Shown in pieces: positions 15,577 through 23,844 of a stretch of DNA of 64,000 bases (position 1 is its first letter; each line of letters begins with the position of its first letter). Under the pieces are notes generated by a model that did no database searches, was not told the DNA's origin, and saw only the letters and a list, made by a program, of their open reading frames with translations. Made by a program: the position numbers and the translations under genes. Source of the stretch: UBA2256 sp964531105 (GTDB lineage Bacteria > Spirochaetota > Spirochaetia > Treponematales > Rectinemataceae); assembly GCA_964531105.1 (NCBI GenBank), contig CAZHFN010000008.1, positions 1 to 64,000 on the forward strand, written 5' to 3'.

Positions 15577-17211
15577 TTAGATCTCGGCGATCACGTGCCC
15601 GTGGTAGTACTCGTCCCGCAGTTCCTTTACCTGGGCATCGGCGAGATAGTCGTCGAATCCCAGGTAGCGGTCGATCACTCCACCGGGGCATAGCTCGACA
15701 ATTCTATTGGCAATGGAGTCGACAAACTCATGGTCGTGGCTGGCAAAAAGGAGAGCTCCGGGGAACTCGATGAGCCCGTCGTTGAGGGCGGTGATGGCTT
15801 CAAGGTCCAGGTGATTGGTAGGCTCGTCCATGATAAGGAAGTTGGAGCCTGAGAGCATCATTCGCGAGAGCATGCATCGCACCCTCTCACCTCCTGACAG
15901 AACCCTCACGGGTTTCAGGGCTTCATCGCCGGAGAAGAGCATCCTGCCCAAAAAAGAACGGATGTAGGTGTCGTCCTCCGATTCTGTATATTGCTTCAGC
16001 CAGTCCACGATGCTCATGTCATGATTGAAGAGGGCGGCTGAATCCTTGGGGAAGTAGGACTTTTCCACCGTTTGGCCCCAGTAGATATCACCGCTTTCGG
16101 CCTCGACCTCTCCTGCTAATACGGAAAAAAGTGCAGATTTGGATACATGCTCACGTCCCACAAAGGCAATTTTATCGTTCTTGTTCACCGAGAGAGAAAA
16201 ATTCCTGACAGCGGAACCTTCATCGGCTCCACACCGAAGATTAACGATCTTCAGGACATTGTTGCCTATATCCCTGGAAGGTTTGAAACTGACATAGGGG
16301 AAGCGGCGGGAGGAGGGAACAATATCGTCCAATTGGAGCTTTTCCAGAATCTTCTTTCTGGAAGTAGCCTGACGGGATTTGGAGGCGTTGGATGCAAAGC
16401 GCTGAATGAACTCTTTCAAGTCCCGCGCCTTGTCTTCCTTGCGGCGCTTTTCATCCTTCTGCTGTTGCACGAGTATCTTGTTCATCCTGTACCAGAAATC
16501 GTAGTTGCCCGAATACATCCGTATGTGGCCGAAGTCTATGTCACAGATGTGGGTGCAGACGGCATTGAGAAAGTGCCTGTCGTGGGAGACGACGATGACT
16601 ATGTTGGGGAATTCTATGAGAAATTCCTCCAACCAGCGTATGGAATCGAGATCCAGGCCGTTGGTGGGTTCATCGAGGAGGAGGATGTCGGGATTTCCGA
16701 AAAGAGCCTGGGCAAGAAGCACTCTTACCTTGAAGGATTCATCAACCTCCTTCATGAGGGACTCGTGATATGTCTCGGGAACACCCAGGCCTGAGAGGAG
16801 GATGGAAGCCTGAGCCTCTGCCTCCCAGCCGCCCATCTCGGCGAATTCCGCCTCCAGTTCGCTGGCTCTTATGCCGTCCGCTTCGGTGAAGTCCTCCTTG
16901 GCGTAGATGGTTTCCCTTTCTCGGGATATGGCATAGAGCTGTTCAAAGCCCATGATAACCGTGTCTAAAAGTCGAAAGTCCTCGAAGGCAAAATGATCCT
17001 GCTTGAGGACGGCCATTCGGGAGCCCTTGGAGATTTGAATCTCGCCCCGGTCGTGGCTTATTTCTCCGGAGAGAATGCGCAAAAAGGTGGTTTTGCCGGC
17101 TCCGTTGGCACCGATTACTCCGTAGCAGTTGCCAGGGGTAAACTTGAGATTGACATCCTTAAAGAGGCTGCGCTCGCCGAAGCCGAGCGCCAATTCTTGT
17201 ACTGTTATCAC
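15577..17211 (-). CDS. ABC-F family ATPase (YbiT-like)
   Basis: A 544-residue soluble protein with two ABC domains and no membrane part; ABC-F proteins act on ribosomes as translation factors. The first domain has Walker A GANGAGKTT and Walker B ILLLDEPTNGLD. Its signature is the degenerate EVDESFKVRVLLAQ characteristic of YbiT-like members. A charged linker follows (DEKRRKEDKARDLKEF). The second domain has a normal signature LSGGERVR and Walker B FLIMDEPTNHLD. Its Walker A reads GREHVSKS, lacking the usual glycine before the lysine (about residues 350-357). The start is set at GTG 17211: AGGGAG lies upstream and homologues begin MITVQ-like. The frame is open to an ATG at 17247, but that would add 12 poorly supported residues. 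Confidence 0.9.
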   Translation of the reverse strand: MITVQELALGFGERSLFKDVNLKFTPGNCYGVIGANGAGKTTFLRILSGEISHDRGEIQISKGSRMAVLKQDHFAFEDFRLLDTVIMGFEQLYAISRERETIYAKEDFTEADGIRASELEAEFAEMGGWEAEAQASILLSGLGVPETYHESLMKEVDESFKVRVLLAQALFGNPDILLLDEPTNGLDLDSIRWLEEFLIEFPNIVIVVSHDRHFLNAVCTHICDIDFGHIRMYSGNYDFWYRMNKILVQQQKDEKRRKEDKARDLKEFIQRFASNASKSRQATSRKKILEKLQLDDIVPSSRRFPYVSFKPSRDIGNNVLKIVNLRCGADEGSAVRNFSLSVNKNDKIAFVGREHVSKSALFSVLAGEVEAESGDIYWGQTVEKSYFPKDSAALFNHDMSIVDWLKQYTESEDDTYIRSFLGRMLFSGDEALKPVRVLSGGERVRCMLSRMMLSGSNFLIMDEPTNHLDLEAITALNDGLIEFPGALLFASHDHEFVDSIANRIVELCPGGVIDRYLGFDDYLADAQVKELRDEYYHGHVIAEI

Positions 17212-17317
17212 GAAAGGAATACTCCCTGTAATCGGGCTTAATTTCAAGGGGGCGACAGGGCTGCATGCCGTGGTGTGGCGTTGACTGCCCGGCGATTTTA
17301 GGCGCTAATTGTGATAC

Positions 17318-18031
17318 ATGAGCCAGAGTACATGCACCTTGCTGGTCCTTTCAGATATCCATGGTCATGCCGAGGTGGCCAAAGCCCTGGCTGCCAGGTA
17401 CCCTGATATAAACGGAATACTTATCGCCGGCGATATCACCGATTTCGGTAAGGCTGAAAACGTCCGTGCGGTAGTGGATGCGGTAATGCCCCATAGCGGA
17501 GTCCTGGGCCTTCGCGCGGTTTCGGGAAACTGCGATACCCTGTCAGCGCGACGGTTTCTTGCGGAATCGGGGTTAGATTTGGAGTCCCAGGTTTTTGAGA
17601 CCGAAGACTTTATAGCCCTAGGGGCTGGAGGTGGCCTTCGTAGAGCGGGAATAACCAGCTTTGAGCGAAGCGAAGGCGAACTGGAGGCCGCCCTAGGACC
17701 CAACCTAGATGCAGCAGCCAAAAAAGAAGGGCCTTGTCCAAGGACAAGGCCCCTCATTGTTGTTACCCATTCTCCGCCCTATGGCACCAACGCCGACGTC
17801 CACGGAGGGATGCACGTAGGAAGCAAGATATTTTCCAGCTTGATGAGCAGGTACAACCCTGAAATCTGGATCTGCGGGCATATTCACGAATCCCGCTGTG
17901 TCTCCCTGGAGGACGACACCTTGGTGATCAATCCAGGACCCTGCGCCTTAGGCTATCACGCCCTGCTGGAAATGAGGCGGGAAGGGGAGGGCCTCGCCCC
18001 TAAGGTTAGGGCCTACCTCTCCTCGCTGTAG
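17318..18031 (+). CDS. Calcineurin-like metallophosphoesterase
   Basis: A 237-residue phosphoesterase with all five metal-site blocks: DIHGH (residues 13-17), GDITDF (38-43), GNCD (70-73), VTHSPPYG and GHIHES. This pattern is typical of the YfcE/ICC-like group of small cytoplasmic phosphodiesterases; the substrate cannot be inferred. Between the fourth strand and the VTHS block is a short Lys/Arg/Pro-rich insertion encoded by a perfect hairpin (see 17729-17752). No convincing Shine-Dalgarno lies before the ATG at 17318, so it may be leaderless or weakly translated. It is divergent from the ABC-F gene and convergent with hflC. Confidence 0.88.
   Translation: MSQSTCTLLVLSDIHGHAEVAKALAARYPDINGILIAGDITDFGKAENVRAVVDAVMPHSGVLGLRAVSGNCDTLSARRFLAESGLDLESQVFETEDFIALGAGGGLRRAGITSFERSEGELEAALGPNLDAAAKKEGPCPRTRPLIVVTHSPPYGTNADVHGGMHVGSKIFSSLMSRYNPEIWICGHIHESRCVSLEDDTLVINPGPCALGYHALLEMRREGEGLAPKVRAYLSSL
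17729..17752 (-). terminator. Terminator-like hairpin inside the phosphoesterase gene
   Basis: Perfect 11-bp stem GGGCCTTGTCC (17729-17739) with GGACAAGGCCC (17742-17752). On the minus strand it is followed by TTCTTTTTT, so it has the form of an intrinsic terminator for leftward transcripts, for example from hflK-hflC about 340 bases upstream on that strand. It lies inside a coding sequence on the plus strand, encoding an apparently non-conserved loop. Confidence 0.5.
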
Positions 18032-18092
18032 TTCGCGCTTGCTCTACCTGTCCTCGACCTGTTGCAAGCTCTTTACATTCGAGCTTCCTGCT

Positions 18093-19073
18093 TTATCTAC
18101 CCGTGGGACTGTAGAGATACTTGAAATAGTCCATATCGGTGGACAGGGTCTTCTTAAGTCCAGGAATAGTGGCCTTGTAGGACTCCATGGCCTTCCAGAA
18201 CTCGAAGAACGAGGGATCCTTACCATAGGCTTCGGCATAGATCTTGGTGGCCTCGGCATCCGCGGTACCCTTGAGGGTTTCCGACTTCGCGTAGGCCGAG
18301 GAGAGGACCGATCGCCTCTCATTCTCCAGCTTGCCCAGCCATTCGGCTTTCTTTCCCTCGCCATAAGAGCGGAAGGCCTGGGCTATCTGGTTGCGCTCCT
18401 TAATCATCCGCTGATAGACACTGTCGGTGAGTTCGTCTGAATATTTGATCTGCCTGGGTATGATATCGATTATTTCGATGCCAAATTCAGGCACGATGGA
18501 AGAAACGATGGCGATCATCTCATTGGAGAGAACCCTTCTTCCCTTTTCGATCTTTTCATACTGGGCCTGAGATACGGTGAGTTCATCCAGGGAGGATGGG
18601 CCCAGGGCGTCCCCGGTTTGGAATGTCTCCACCACCTTGGTTTTAAGTATTTCGTCCGAATCCCTCACCGCCTCCCGCAGATAGTTGGAGGAGATAACCG
18701 TGCGCACCGCGGAATCGATTACATCGTCCAAGCGGCCGTAGGCATTGTCTATTGTCGTCACCGATTCGTAGAATTTTGTCAGATCGGCAATCCTCCAGCG
18801 AGCTGTGGCATCTACCCAGATAAACTGGTTTTCCTTTGTGGGAACGCGCTGCTTTTCCCCGTCCCATGACATGAGCTTTTTAGGATACTTATTGACGATA
18901 TCCACAAAGGGAGTCCTAAATTTTAACCCCGCTTCTGTATGGGTCTTCACTATTTTTCCAAAGCGCACCAACACCGCCTGCTCACCCTCGTCGAGGACGA
19001 AGAAAGGCCCCGTCACCAAGGTCGCCGCCACAATAACGCCCACTATCGCGAGCACTATAATTGTTTTTTTCAT
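18093..19073 (-). CDS. hflC: HflC membrane protease modulator
   Basis: A 326-residue stomatin/prohibitin-family (SPFH) protein. With HflK it forms the large membrane assembly that modulates the FtsH protease. A single N-terminal membrane helix (about residues 4-25) precedes the SPFH domain, with FFVLDEGEQAVLVRFGKIV and GLKFRTPFVD as typical blocks. A helical region rich in Ala, Glu and Lys (SYGEGKKAEWLGKLENERR, KGTADAEATKIYAEAYGKD) follows. Its ATG overlaps the hflK stop by four bases, so the pair is translationally coupled. It is the last gene of the leftward unit. Confidence 0.95.
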   Translation of the reverse strand: MKKTIIVLAIVGVIVAATLVTGPFFVLDEGEQAVLVRFGKIVKTHTEAGLKFRTPFVDIVNKYPKKLMSWDGEKQRVPTKENQFIWVDATARWRIADLTKFYESVTTIDNAYGRLDDVIDSAVRTVISSNYLREAVRDSDEILKTKVVETFQTGDALGPSSLDELTVSQAQYEKIEKGRRVLSNEMIAIVSSIVPEFGIEIIDIIPRQIKYSDELTDSVYQRMIKERNQIAQAFRSYGEGKKAEWLGKLENERRSVLSSAYAKSETLKGTADAEATKIYAEAYGKDPSFFEFWKAMESYKATIPGLKKTLSTDMDYFKYLYSPTGR

Positions 19074-20062
19074 TTGGGCTGCTCCTGGGCTCCGCCTAGC
19101 ATTTTCAGCGGTATTACGTTTTCGAGGGTTTTATCGATCAGCTCCACGTCGTTGTTGCCCGATAGAATCTCGTCGATCATCTCGAAATAGATGCGCTTGC
19201 GGGTGATGTCAGGAGATTTCCGGTACTCGGCCAGCACCGAATCGAAGCGAGCGACATCGCCCTTGGCCTTGTTCACACGCTCGGCTGAATAGCCCTGGGC
19301 TATCTCCACAAGCTGGTCCGCCTGCCCTTTGGCCTTGGGTATTTCGGCATTGTAGGCTTCCTTGCCCTCGTTGATGAGGCGATTCATGTCCTGGATGGCC
19401 TTGTTGACATCTTCAAAAGCGTCCTGCACCCCGGCGGGGGGAACGATATTCTGGAGCTGAACCTGGGTTACCTTGATGCCCAGACCATACTGGTCGAATA
19501 CATCGTTCATCATGACAACCGCGTTGTCCTGGATGGTCTGGCGGTCGGAGCCGATAACGCCCAGAATGAGCCTGTCGCCCACCAGGCGGTTCATGACCGA
19601 CTGGGACATGTCGCGAATGGTTTTCTGCTTGTCGTACACATTAAAGAGCCAGGCCTGGGGATCCACAATCCTGTACTGGATGATCCACTCCACGTCCACA
19701 ATATTGAGGTCGCCGGTGAGCATGGTGGATTCATCGGGAAATTTCTGCTCTGAATATTGGGTCTGAAAGCCGGTTTTAAGGGTTCTGAATCCGAAGGTCT
19801 CGGTCTGTATTACCTTGGTGGGTACTATGAAGGACTTCTGAATTCCAAAGGGCAGCTTGTAATGAAGGCCGGCTCCCACAGTTTTGGAGTATTTGCCGAA
19901 CGTGGTGATAACGGCGTTCTCAGTCTGGTCGACAATGATAAAACTGGTGGATAGGACTGCTATGACCGCCACGGCTATCACGAGTATGAGAATGAGAGGA
20001 CCCTTCAGCTTGAATTCGGGAATTTTGAACTTTGCCTTAGGTCGAATGACGGTTTCAGGCAT
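19070..20062 (-). CDS. hflK: HflK membrane protease modulator
   Basis: A 330-residue SPFH protein, partner of HflC. A basic N-terminus (RPKAKFKIPEFKLKGP) leads into one membrane helix (about residues 22-43). The SPFH domain follows (FIIVDQTENAVITTFGKY, GLHYKLPFG), with DVEWIIQYRIVDPQAWLFNV and the VQLQNIVPPAGVQDAFEDVNKA block of HflK. It lacks the Gly/Pro-rich N-terminal extension of the Escherichia coli protein. GGAGG lies just before the ATG, overlapping the stop region of the upstream pseudouridine synthase gene three bases away. Confidence 0.95.
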   Translation of the reverse strand: MPETVIRPKAKFKIPEFKLKGPLILILVIAVAVIAVLSTSFIIVDQTENAVITTFGKYSKTVGAGLHYKLPFGIQKSFIVPTKVIQTETFGFRTLKTGFQTQYSEQKFPDESTMLTGDLNIVDVEWIIQYRIVDPQAWLFNVYDKQKTIRDMSQSVMNRLVGDRLILGVIGSDRQTIQDNAVVMMNDVFDQYGLGIKVTQVQLQNIVPPAGVQDAFEDVNKAIQDMNRLINEGKEAYNAEIPKAKGQADQLVEIAQGYSAERVNKAKGDVARFDSVLAEYRKSPDITRKRIYFEMIDEILSGNNDVELIDKTLENVIPLKMLGGAQEQPK

Positions 20063-20065
20063 GGA

Positions 20066-21085
20066 TTAGCCTCCTGGAAGATTGGATTGCCTTATCTTTG
20101 AATATACTTCTTCAGCGCCAAGTGAAAAGCGTTTTTGAATAATTTCTAAAAATAGTTTCGGCAAGGGCGCCTCAACCGCGGTGGGTAAGCCTTCCAGGAG
20201 TGGTGTAGTAAACTCCAATCTCAGCGAGTGAAGAAAAAACCGGTGGTGCCGGTTTTTGGCTCCGTACTTGATGTCGCCTGCGAGGGGGTAGCCGTGAAAC
20301 GACGCCTGGGCTCGAATTTGGTGAGTACGACCGGTATGGAGCCGTATAAGGACTAGACTGAATGAATACTCTGCCGCCAGGGTCTCGATGTCCATGGAGG
20401 CAGGCTTAGACGTTTTATCTGTTGTCAGGCCTGGATCGGAGGAGACCATTGTCCTGTGGGTGTTCGAATCGCGGGTAAGCGTATCGTCCCAGCGGAAGCT
20501 GCCTTCCAGGCGGCCTTCCACAAGGGCGACATAGAGCTTGCCTATCTTGCCCGCCTTAAGGGCTTTACTGAAGGCCGTGGCTCCTTCAAGACTTTTGGAA
20601 AAGCAAAGTACCCCTGAGCTATTTCTGTCCAGGCGATGCAGGGGACCGGGCAAAAAGGAGAGAGAAGCAGGAAGACTGTCCTTGAGGTAGTCTTTAACCT
20701 GCGCTTCCAGACTGTCCTTGGCACCGTGGACAAGCTGGCCTGAGGGTTTGGCAATGAAAAGAAGCTTGCTGTGCTCTAAAAGAATATTTAGAGGGGGAAA
20801 TACTCCGCTATACACCGGAGTATCCAAGGCTCCCAGACTTGGACTCCTAACAGCAGACTTCTCTCCAGGAGCAGCCTCGGTATGGACTATACGGCACTCC
20901 AGCGATTCGCCTTTACTGCAGCGATAATCCGGACTCCTCCTCTTCCCGTCTACTCGGATATCCCCTTTACGCAATGCTTTGTGGATGGCTGAGAGAGGGA
21001 TGTCCTTGAGGGCCTTTCTAAGCACCCTGTCCAGGCGCCTTCCGTCGTCGTCCTCGCCTAGCTTCATCTTGAGGTTCCACTGCAT
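20066..21085 (-). CDS. RluA family pseudouridine synthase with S4 domain
   Basis: A 339-residue RNA uridine isomerase. An N-terminal S4 RNA-binding domain (RRLDRVLRKALKDIPLSAIHKALRKGDIRVDG) precedes the catalytic domain. There the active-site block HRLDRNSSGVLCFSK carries the invariant aspartate, and a second block is RLHTGRTHQIRAQ. The S4-plus-RluA layout resembles RluC/RluD, which modify 23S rRNA, but the exact target cannot be assigned. The start may instead be the Met at residue 7 (MKLGEDDDG); neither has a clear ribosome-binding site. Three bases separate it from hflK, so all three genes are probably one operon. Confidence 0.88.
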   Translation of the reverse strand: MQWNLKMKLGEDDDGRRLDRVLRKALKDIPLSAIHKALRKGDIRVDGKRRSPDYRCSKGESLECRIVHTEAAPGEKSAVRSPSLGALDTPVYSGVFPPLNILLEHSKLLFIAKPSGQLVHGAKDSLEAQVKDYLKDSLPASLSFLPGPLHRLDRNSSGVLCFSKSLEGATAFSKALKAGKIGKLYVALVEGRLEGSFRWDDTLTRDSNTHRTMVSSDPGLTTDKTSKPASMDIETLAAEYSFSLVLIRLHTGRTHQIRAQASFHGYPLAGDIKYGAKNRHHRFFLHSLRLEFTTPLLEGLPTAVEAPLPKLFLEIIQKRFSLGAEEVYSKIRQSNLPGG

Positions 21086-21188
21086 GATGGATTGTAGCCG
21101 GATGCTTCCGGGGGGTCAACAAATGCCGAGCTCCTAGAGGCTACCCGTATTGACAGAGAAGGTCGGCAAAAGGGAAACTTGATGAGCG

Positions 21189-21671
21189 ATGAATACTGTC
21201 ATGCGGGACACTTCCAAGCTTTTCTCAAACCCCATATTTCTCTCGGCTTTTTTCAGCCTCATGGTTGCCCAGCTCATCAAAGCCCTCATAGCCTTGGCCA
21301 AGGCCAGGAAAGAAGAGGATTTCAAAGAGGCGATGATCATTTTCTTCTGGCGCACCGGGGGCATGCCCTCGAGCCATTCTGCGGTAGCCCTGGCCATAAG
21401 CACGGCCACCCTGCTCTCGGAAGGCTACTCCAATCTTTTCATACTCTCCCTCTTCATATCTCTTATGGTGGTTAGGGACGCCCTGGGTGTGAGGCGATCC
21501 TCTGGGCTCCAGTCCAAGGCGCTCAATAAACTAGGTTTAGAACTAGAAGAGAAATCGGTAGTCAAATACGATCCGGTAAAGGAAGTCCATGGCCACACCC
21601 TTCCGGAAGTTTTAGCGGGAAGCCTTTTGGGCATAAGTATCGCCATATTTTTCTGTATTATAGTGTTTTGA
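21189..21671 (+). CDS. Divergent PAP2 family protein (DUF212, YuiD-like)
   Basis: A 160-residue membrane protein of the DUF212/acid phosphatase-related family, with about four hydrophobic segments. The conserved WRTGGMPSSHSAVALA (about residues 54-69) resembles the PAP2 phosphatase core. RDALGVRRSSGLQSKALN and VHGHTLPEVLAGSLLG are the other family blocks. Phosphatase activity has not been established for the family to my knowledge. It appears as a single gene, divergent from the pseudouridine synthase. Confidence 0.85.
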   Translation: MNTVMRDTSKLFSNPIFLSAFFSLMVAQLIKALIALAKARKEEDFKEAMIIFFWRTGGMPSSHSAVALAISTATLLSEGYSNLFILSLFISLMVVRDALGVRRSSGLQSKALNKLGLELEEKSVVKYDPVKEVHGHTLPEVLAGSLLGISIAIFFCIIVF

Positions 21672-21840
21672 ATCTTGATAAATCCCTTGTCATACATAGA
21701 CGGAATATTGTTTATTTGTAAGGCAATGGCCGACAGATGGGGAAAAGCAGAGCATATTTCTTGGTTCTCGAGCTTCTCGCCTTCCCATGCCAGAACTTGT
21801 GGTATAGAATTCCGACATCATCTACAAGGGTACAGTATAC

Positions 21841-23793
21841 ATGCAGGGCACTAAGGTAATTTTCGGAACATACAACACAATGCCGGATGGTGCCGCAGAT
21901 ACTCTATTCGAACTAAGCTACCAGCGATCCTGGAGACCCTTTCTTTCAAGTCTTTATAAATTTCCCGCCATATTTTCCGTGGTCTATTACTCAGGGGTTG
22001 TCCTGCAATGGATAGAGGAAAACCATCCGGAGTTCATCCTCCTTTTAGAGGAGATGGCCGGGCGAAAACAAGTGGAGCTTTTGGGCGGGGGCTATTACAG
22101 CCCTCTCTTTCCCATACTCCAGCTCTCTGACAAGGTGGGCCAGATCGAGCTCCTCACCACCTATCTGCGCAAGACTTTTGGAAGAAGACCCTCCGGTGGC
22201 TGGCTCTATGAGTATTCCTGGGACTCAGGCCTCCCTCTGGTATTCAGAAATTCTGGCCTCTCCTACTCCTTCTTGCCGGCCAAGACCTTGGCCACCGCGG
22301 GAATCATCGACCTTGCGCATTGTGATCCAGTGGTAACCGAGGAGCAGAGAAAGCTTCTCTGCGTATTTCCCGTTTTCGATTTGGACGAGAGCTTCGGCAA
22401 GCCACTTTCCTTCGAAAAAGCCTTGGAGCAGGTAATGGTCGATCATCCTGGCTGCAAGCTTTATACCCTCATGGCCAGCGGTCATTCTATTCCAGGCATG
22501 TGGGAAGCATCAGGCCTGGAATCCCCCGATGTGATGTTTGAAAAATCCTTTGCGTGGTTTCAGAAAAACTGCCTGGACATAGAGACGGTGCTGGCCCAGA
22601 GTTACGCGAAAGGGCTTAAGAATCTGCAACTCTTCTATCTTTCGTCCTGTTCTTCCCATAGACTGGGGTCTTGCCTGGACGGGCTCGGCGACAGGGAAGA
22701 AAGCCTCTGTTTTCCCTCCATTGCCAAGCATCTCGTGTTGAGTCAGCCGGCCAGCAAGCATTTATATGACAAGATGTACCATGTGCATTCCCTCATGTCC
22801 CTCCTGCGGGGGGATAAGGCCAGAAAAAAAAGCGCCCAGGAGGATCTCTGGAAGGCACAGAACGGGGAGGCCTACTGGGAAGGGTATATGGGAGGTCTCC
22901 GCAGACCCGAGGTAAGGATGCAGGCCTACAAAGCCCTCATAGATGCAGAAAAGGCCACAAGACTGCAGGGGAGCTTCAACCCCGGCATTATCGTGGATGA
23001 CATAGACTGCGATGGTGAAAAGGAATTTCTTTACCAGGCTGGGGATTTAAATTGTTATATCCATTCCAGAGGTGCTTCTGTATTCGAGCTGGACTGCTTC
23101 AGGAACAAGCATAACTATTGCTGCGTTTTTCCTTCTGCAGAGATTGGAGACTCCGGGCACAGTTTCACTGATACACTATTCAGGGCAGGGAATTTCGGGG
23201 AAGAGCTTGGCAAGCTCGAGGGGCAGACCTATGTGAGCAGCGACAGGGAGCGGAGTCAGCAGAAGGTCATATTTTCCAGGGATTTCAACCTTCCCCTGGC
23301 TGAAGCCAGCTTGCCCATGGCCCTCCACAAGGCCTTTCTCTTTCAAAAACATTGCGTGAGCGTGGATGTGGAACTCAGCAATAAATCCCAGCAAATACTC
23401 AGTCTCCGCTATGCCCTGGAACTCAATCTCAGGCCTCAGGGAGCCATGGAAGAGCTCGAGCTCATCGCCGAAATGGACCGTCAACGGCTTGAATTAGATG
23501 GGAAAAAGGAGAAGGTCGACTTTTCTGGCCAAGCCCTTTATATCCTGAGTTCCCAGGGAAGGGATAAGATCGAAATCCGTTCGGACCGACTTTTTCATGG
23601 AAGAATTGAACATCGCATGGACAGGCTCGATACTCCCCATATCCTCAGGCTGAGACAGGGTAGCCCCCAGGAGGGTTTTGCCGAGGAAGCCCAGGGGGAG
23701 GTCCTGTATCAGGGGTCCAGGATTTTCTTCGGTTGGGACTTGGAACTTCAGCCCGATTCAGTCGCCAATTTTTCACTCTCCCTCCATATCTAG
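21841..23793 (+). CDS. GH57-family protein related to 4-alpha-glucanotransferase, catalytic motifs degenerate
   Basis: A 650-residue protein that aligns along its whole length, by eye, with the GH57 4-alpha-glucanotransferase/alpha-amylase family. It has the (beta/alpha)7 barrel, then the DUF1925-like helical region (GEAYWEGYMGGLRRPEVRMQAYKALIDAEK), then a beta-sandwich. The barrel opens with FGTYNTMP (residues 8-15) where active members have HNHQP. Region 2 (KQVELLGGGYYSP) is fine. The nucleophile Glu is kept at residue 124 (GWLYEYSWD). The acid/base region, normally DDGEKFG-W, reads MASGHSIPGMW (residues 211-221), with no aspartate. It may be inactive, regulatory or of changed specificity. 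AAGGGT lies before the ATG. It precedes murC by 51 bases. Confidence 0.8.
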   Translation: MQGTKVIFGTYNTMPDGAADTLFELSYQRSWRPFLSSLYKFPAIFSVVYYSGVVLQWIEENHPEFILLLEEMAGRKQVELLGGGYYSPLFPILQLSDKVGQIELLTTYLRKTFGRRPSGGWLYEYSWDSGLPLVFRNSGLSYSFLPAKTLATAGIIDLAHCDPVVTEEQRKLLCVFPVFDLDESFGKPLSFEKALEQVMVDHPGCKLYTLMASGHSIPGMWEASGLESPDVMFEKSFAWFQKNCLDIETVLAQSYAKGLKNLQLFYLSSCSSHRLGSCLDGLGDREESLCFPSIAKHLVLSQPASKHLYDKMYHVHSLMSLLRGDKARKKSAQEDLWKAQNGEAYWEGYMGGLRRPEVRMQAYKALIDAEKATRLQGSFNPGIIVDDIDCDGEKEFLYQAGDLNCYIHSRGASVFELDCFRNKHNYCCVFPSAEIGDSGHSFTDTLFRAGNFGEELGKLEGQTYVSSDRERSQQKVIFSRDFNLPLAEASLPMALHKAFLFQKHCVSVDVELSNKSQQILSLRYALELNLRPQGAMEELELIAEMDRQRLELDGKKEKVDFSGQALYILSSQGRDKIEIRSDRLFHGRIEHRMDRLDTPHILRLRQGSPQEGFAEEAQGEVLYQGSRIFFGWDLELQPDSVANFSLSLHI

Positions 23794-23844
23794 AAAAGTT
23801 CAGCGGAGCTTGCTACATCGCGGGATTTCTTCGTACAATAGCCC

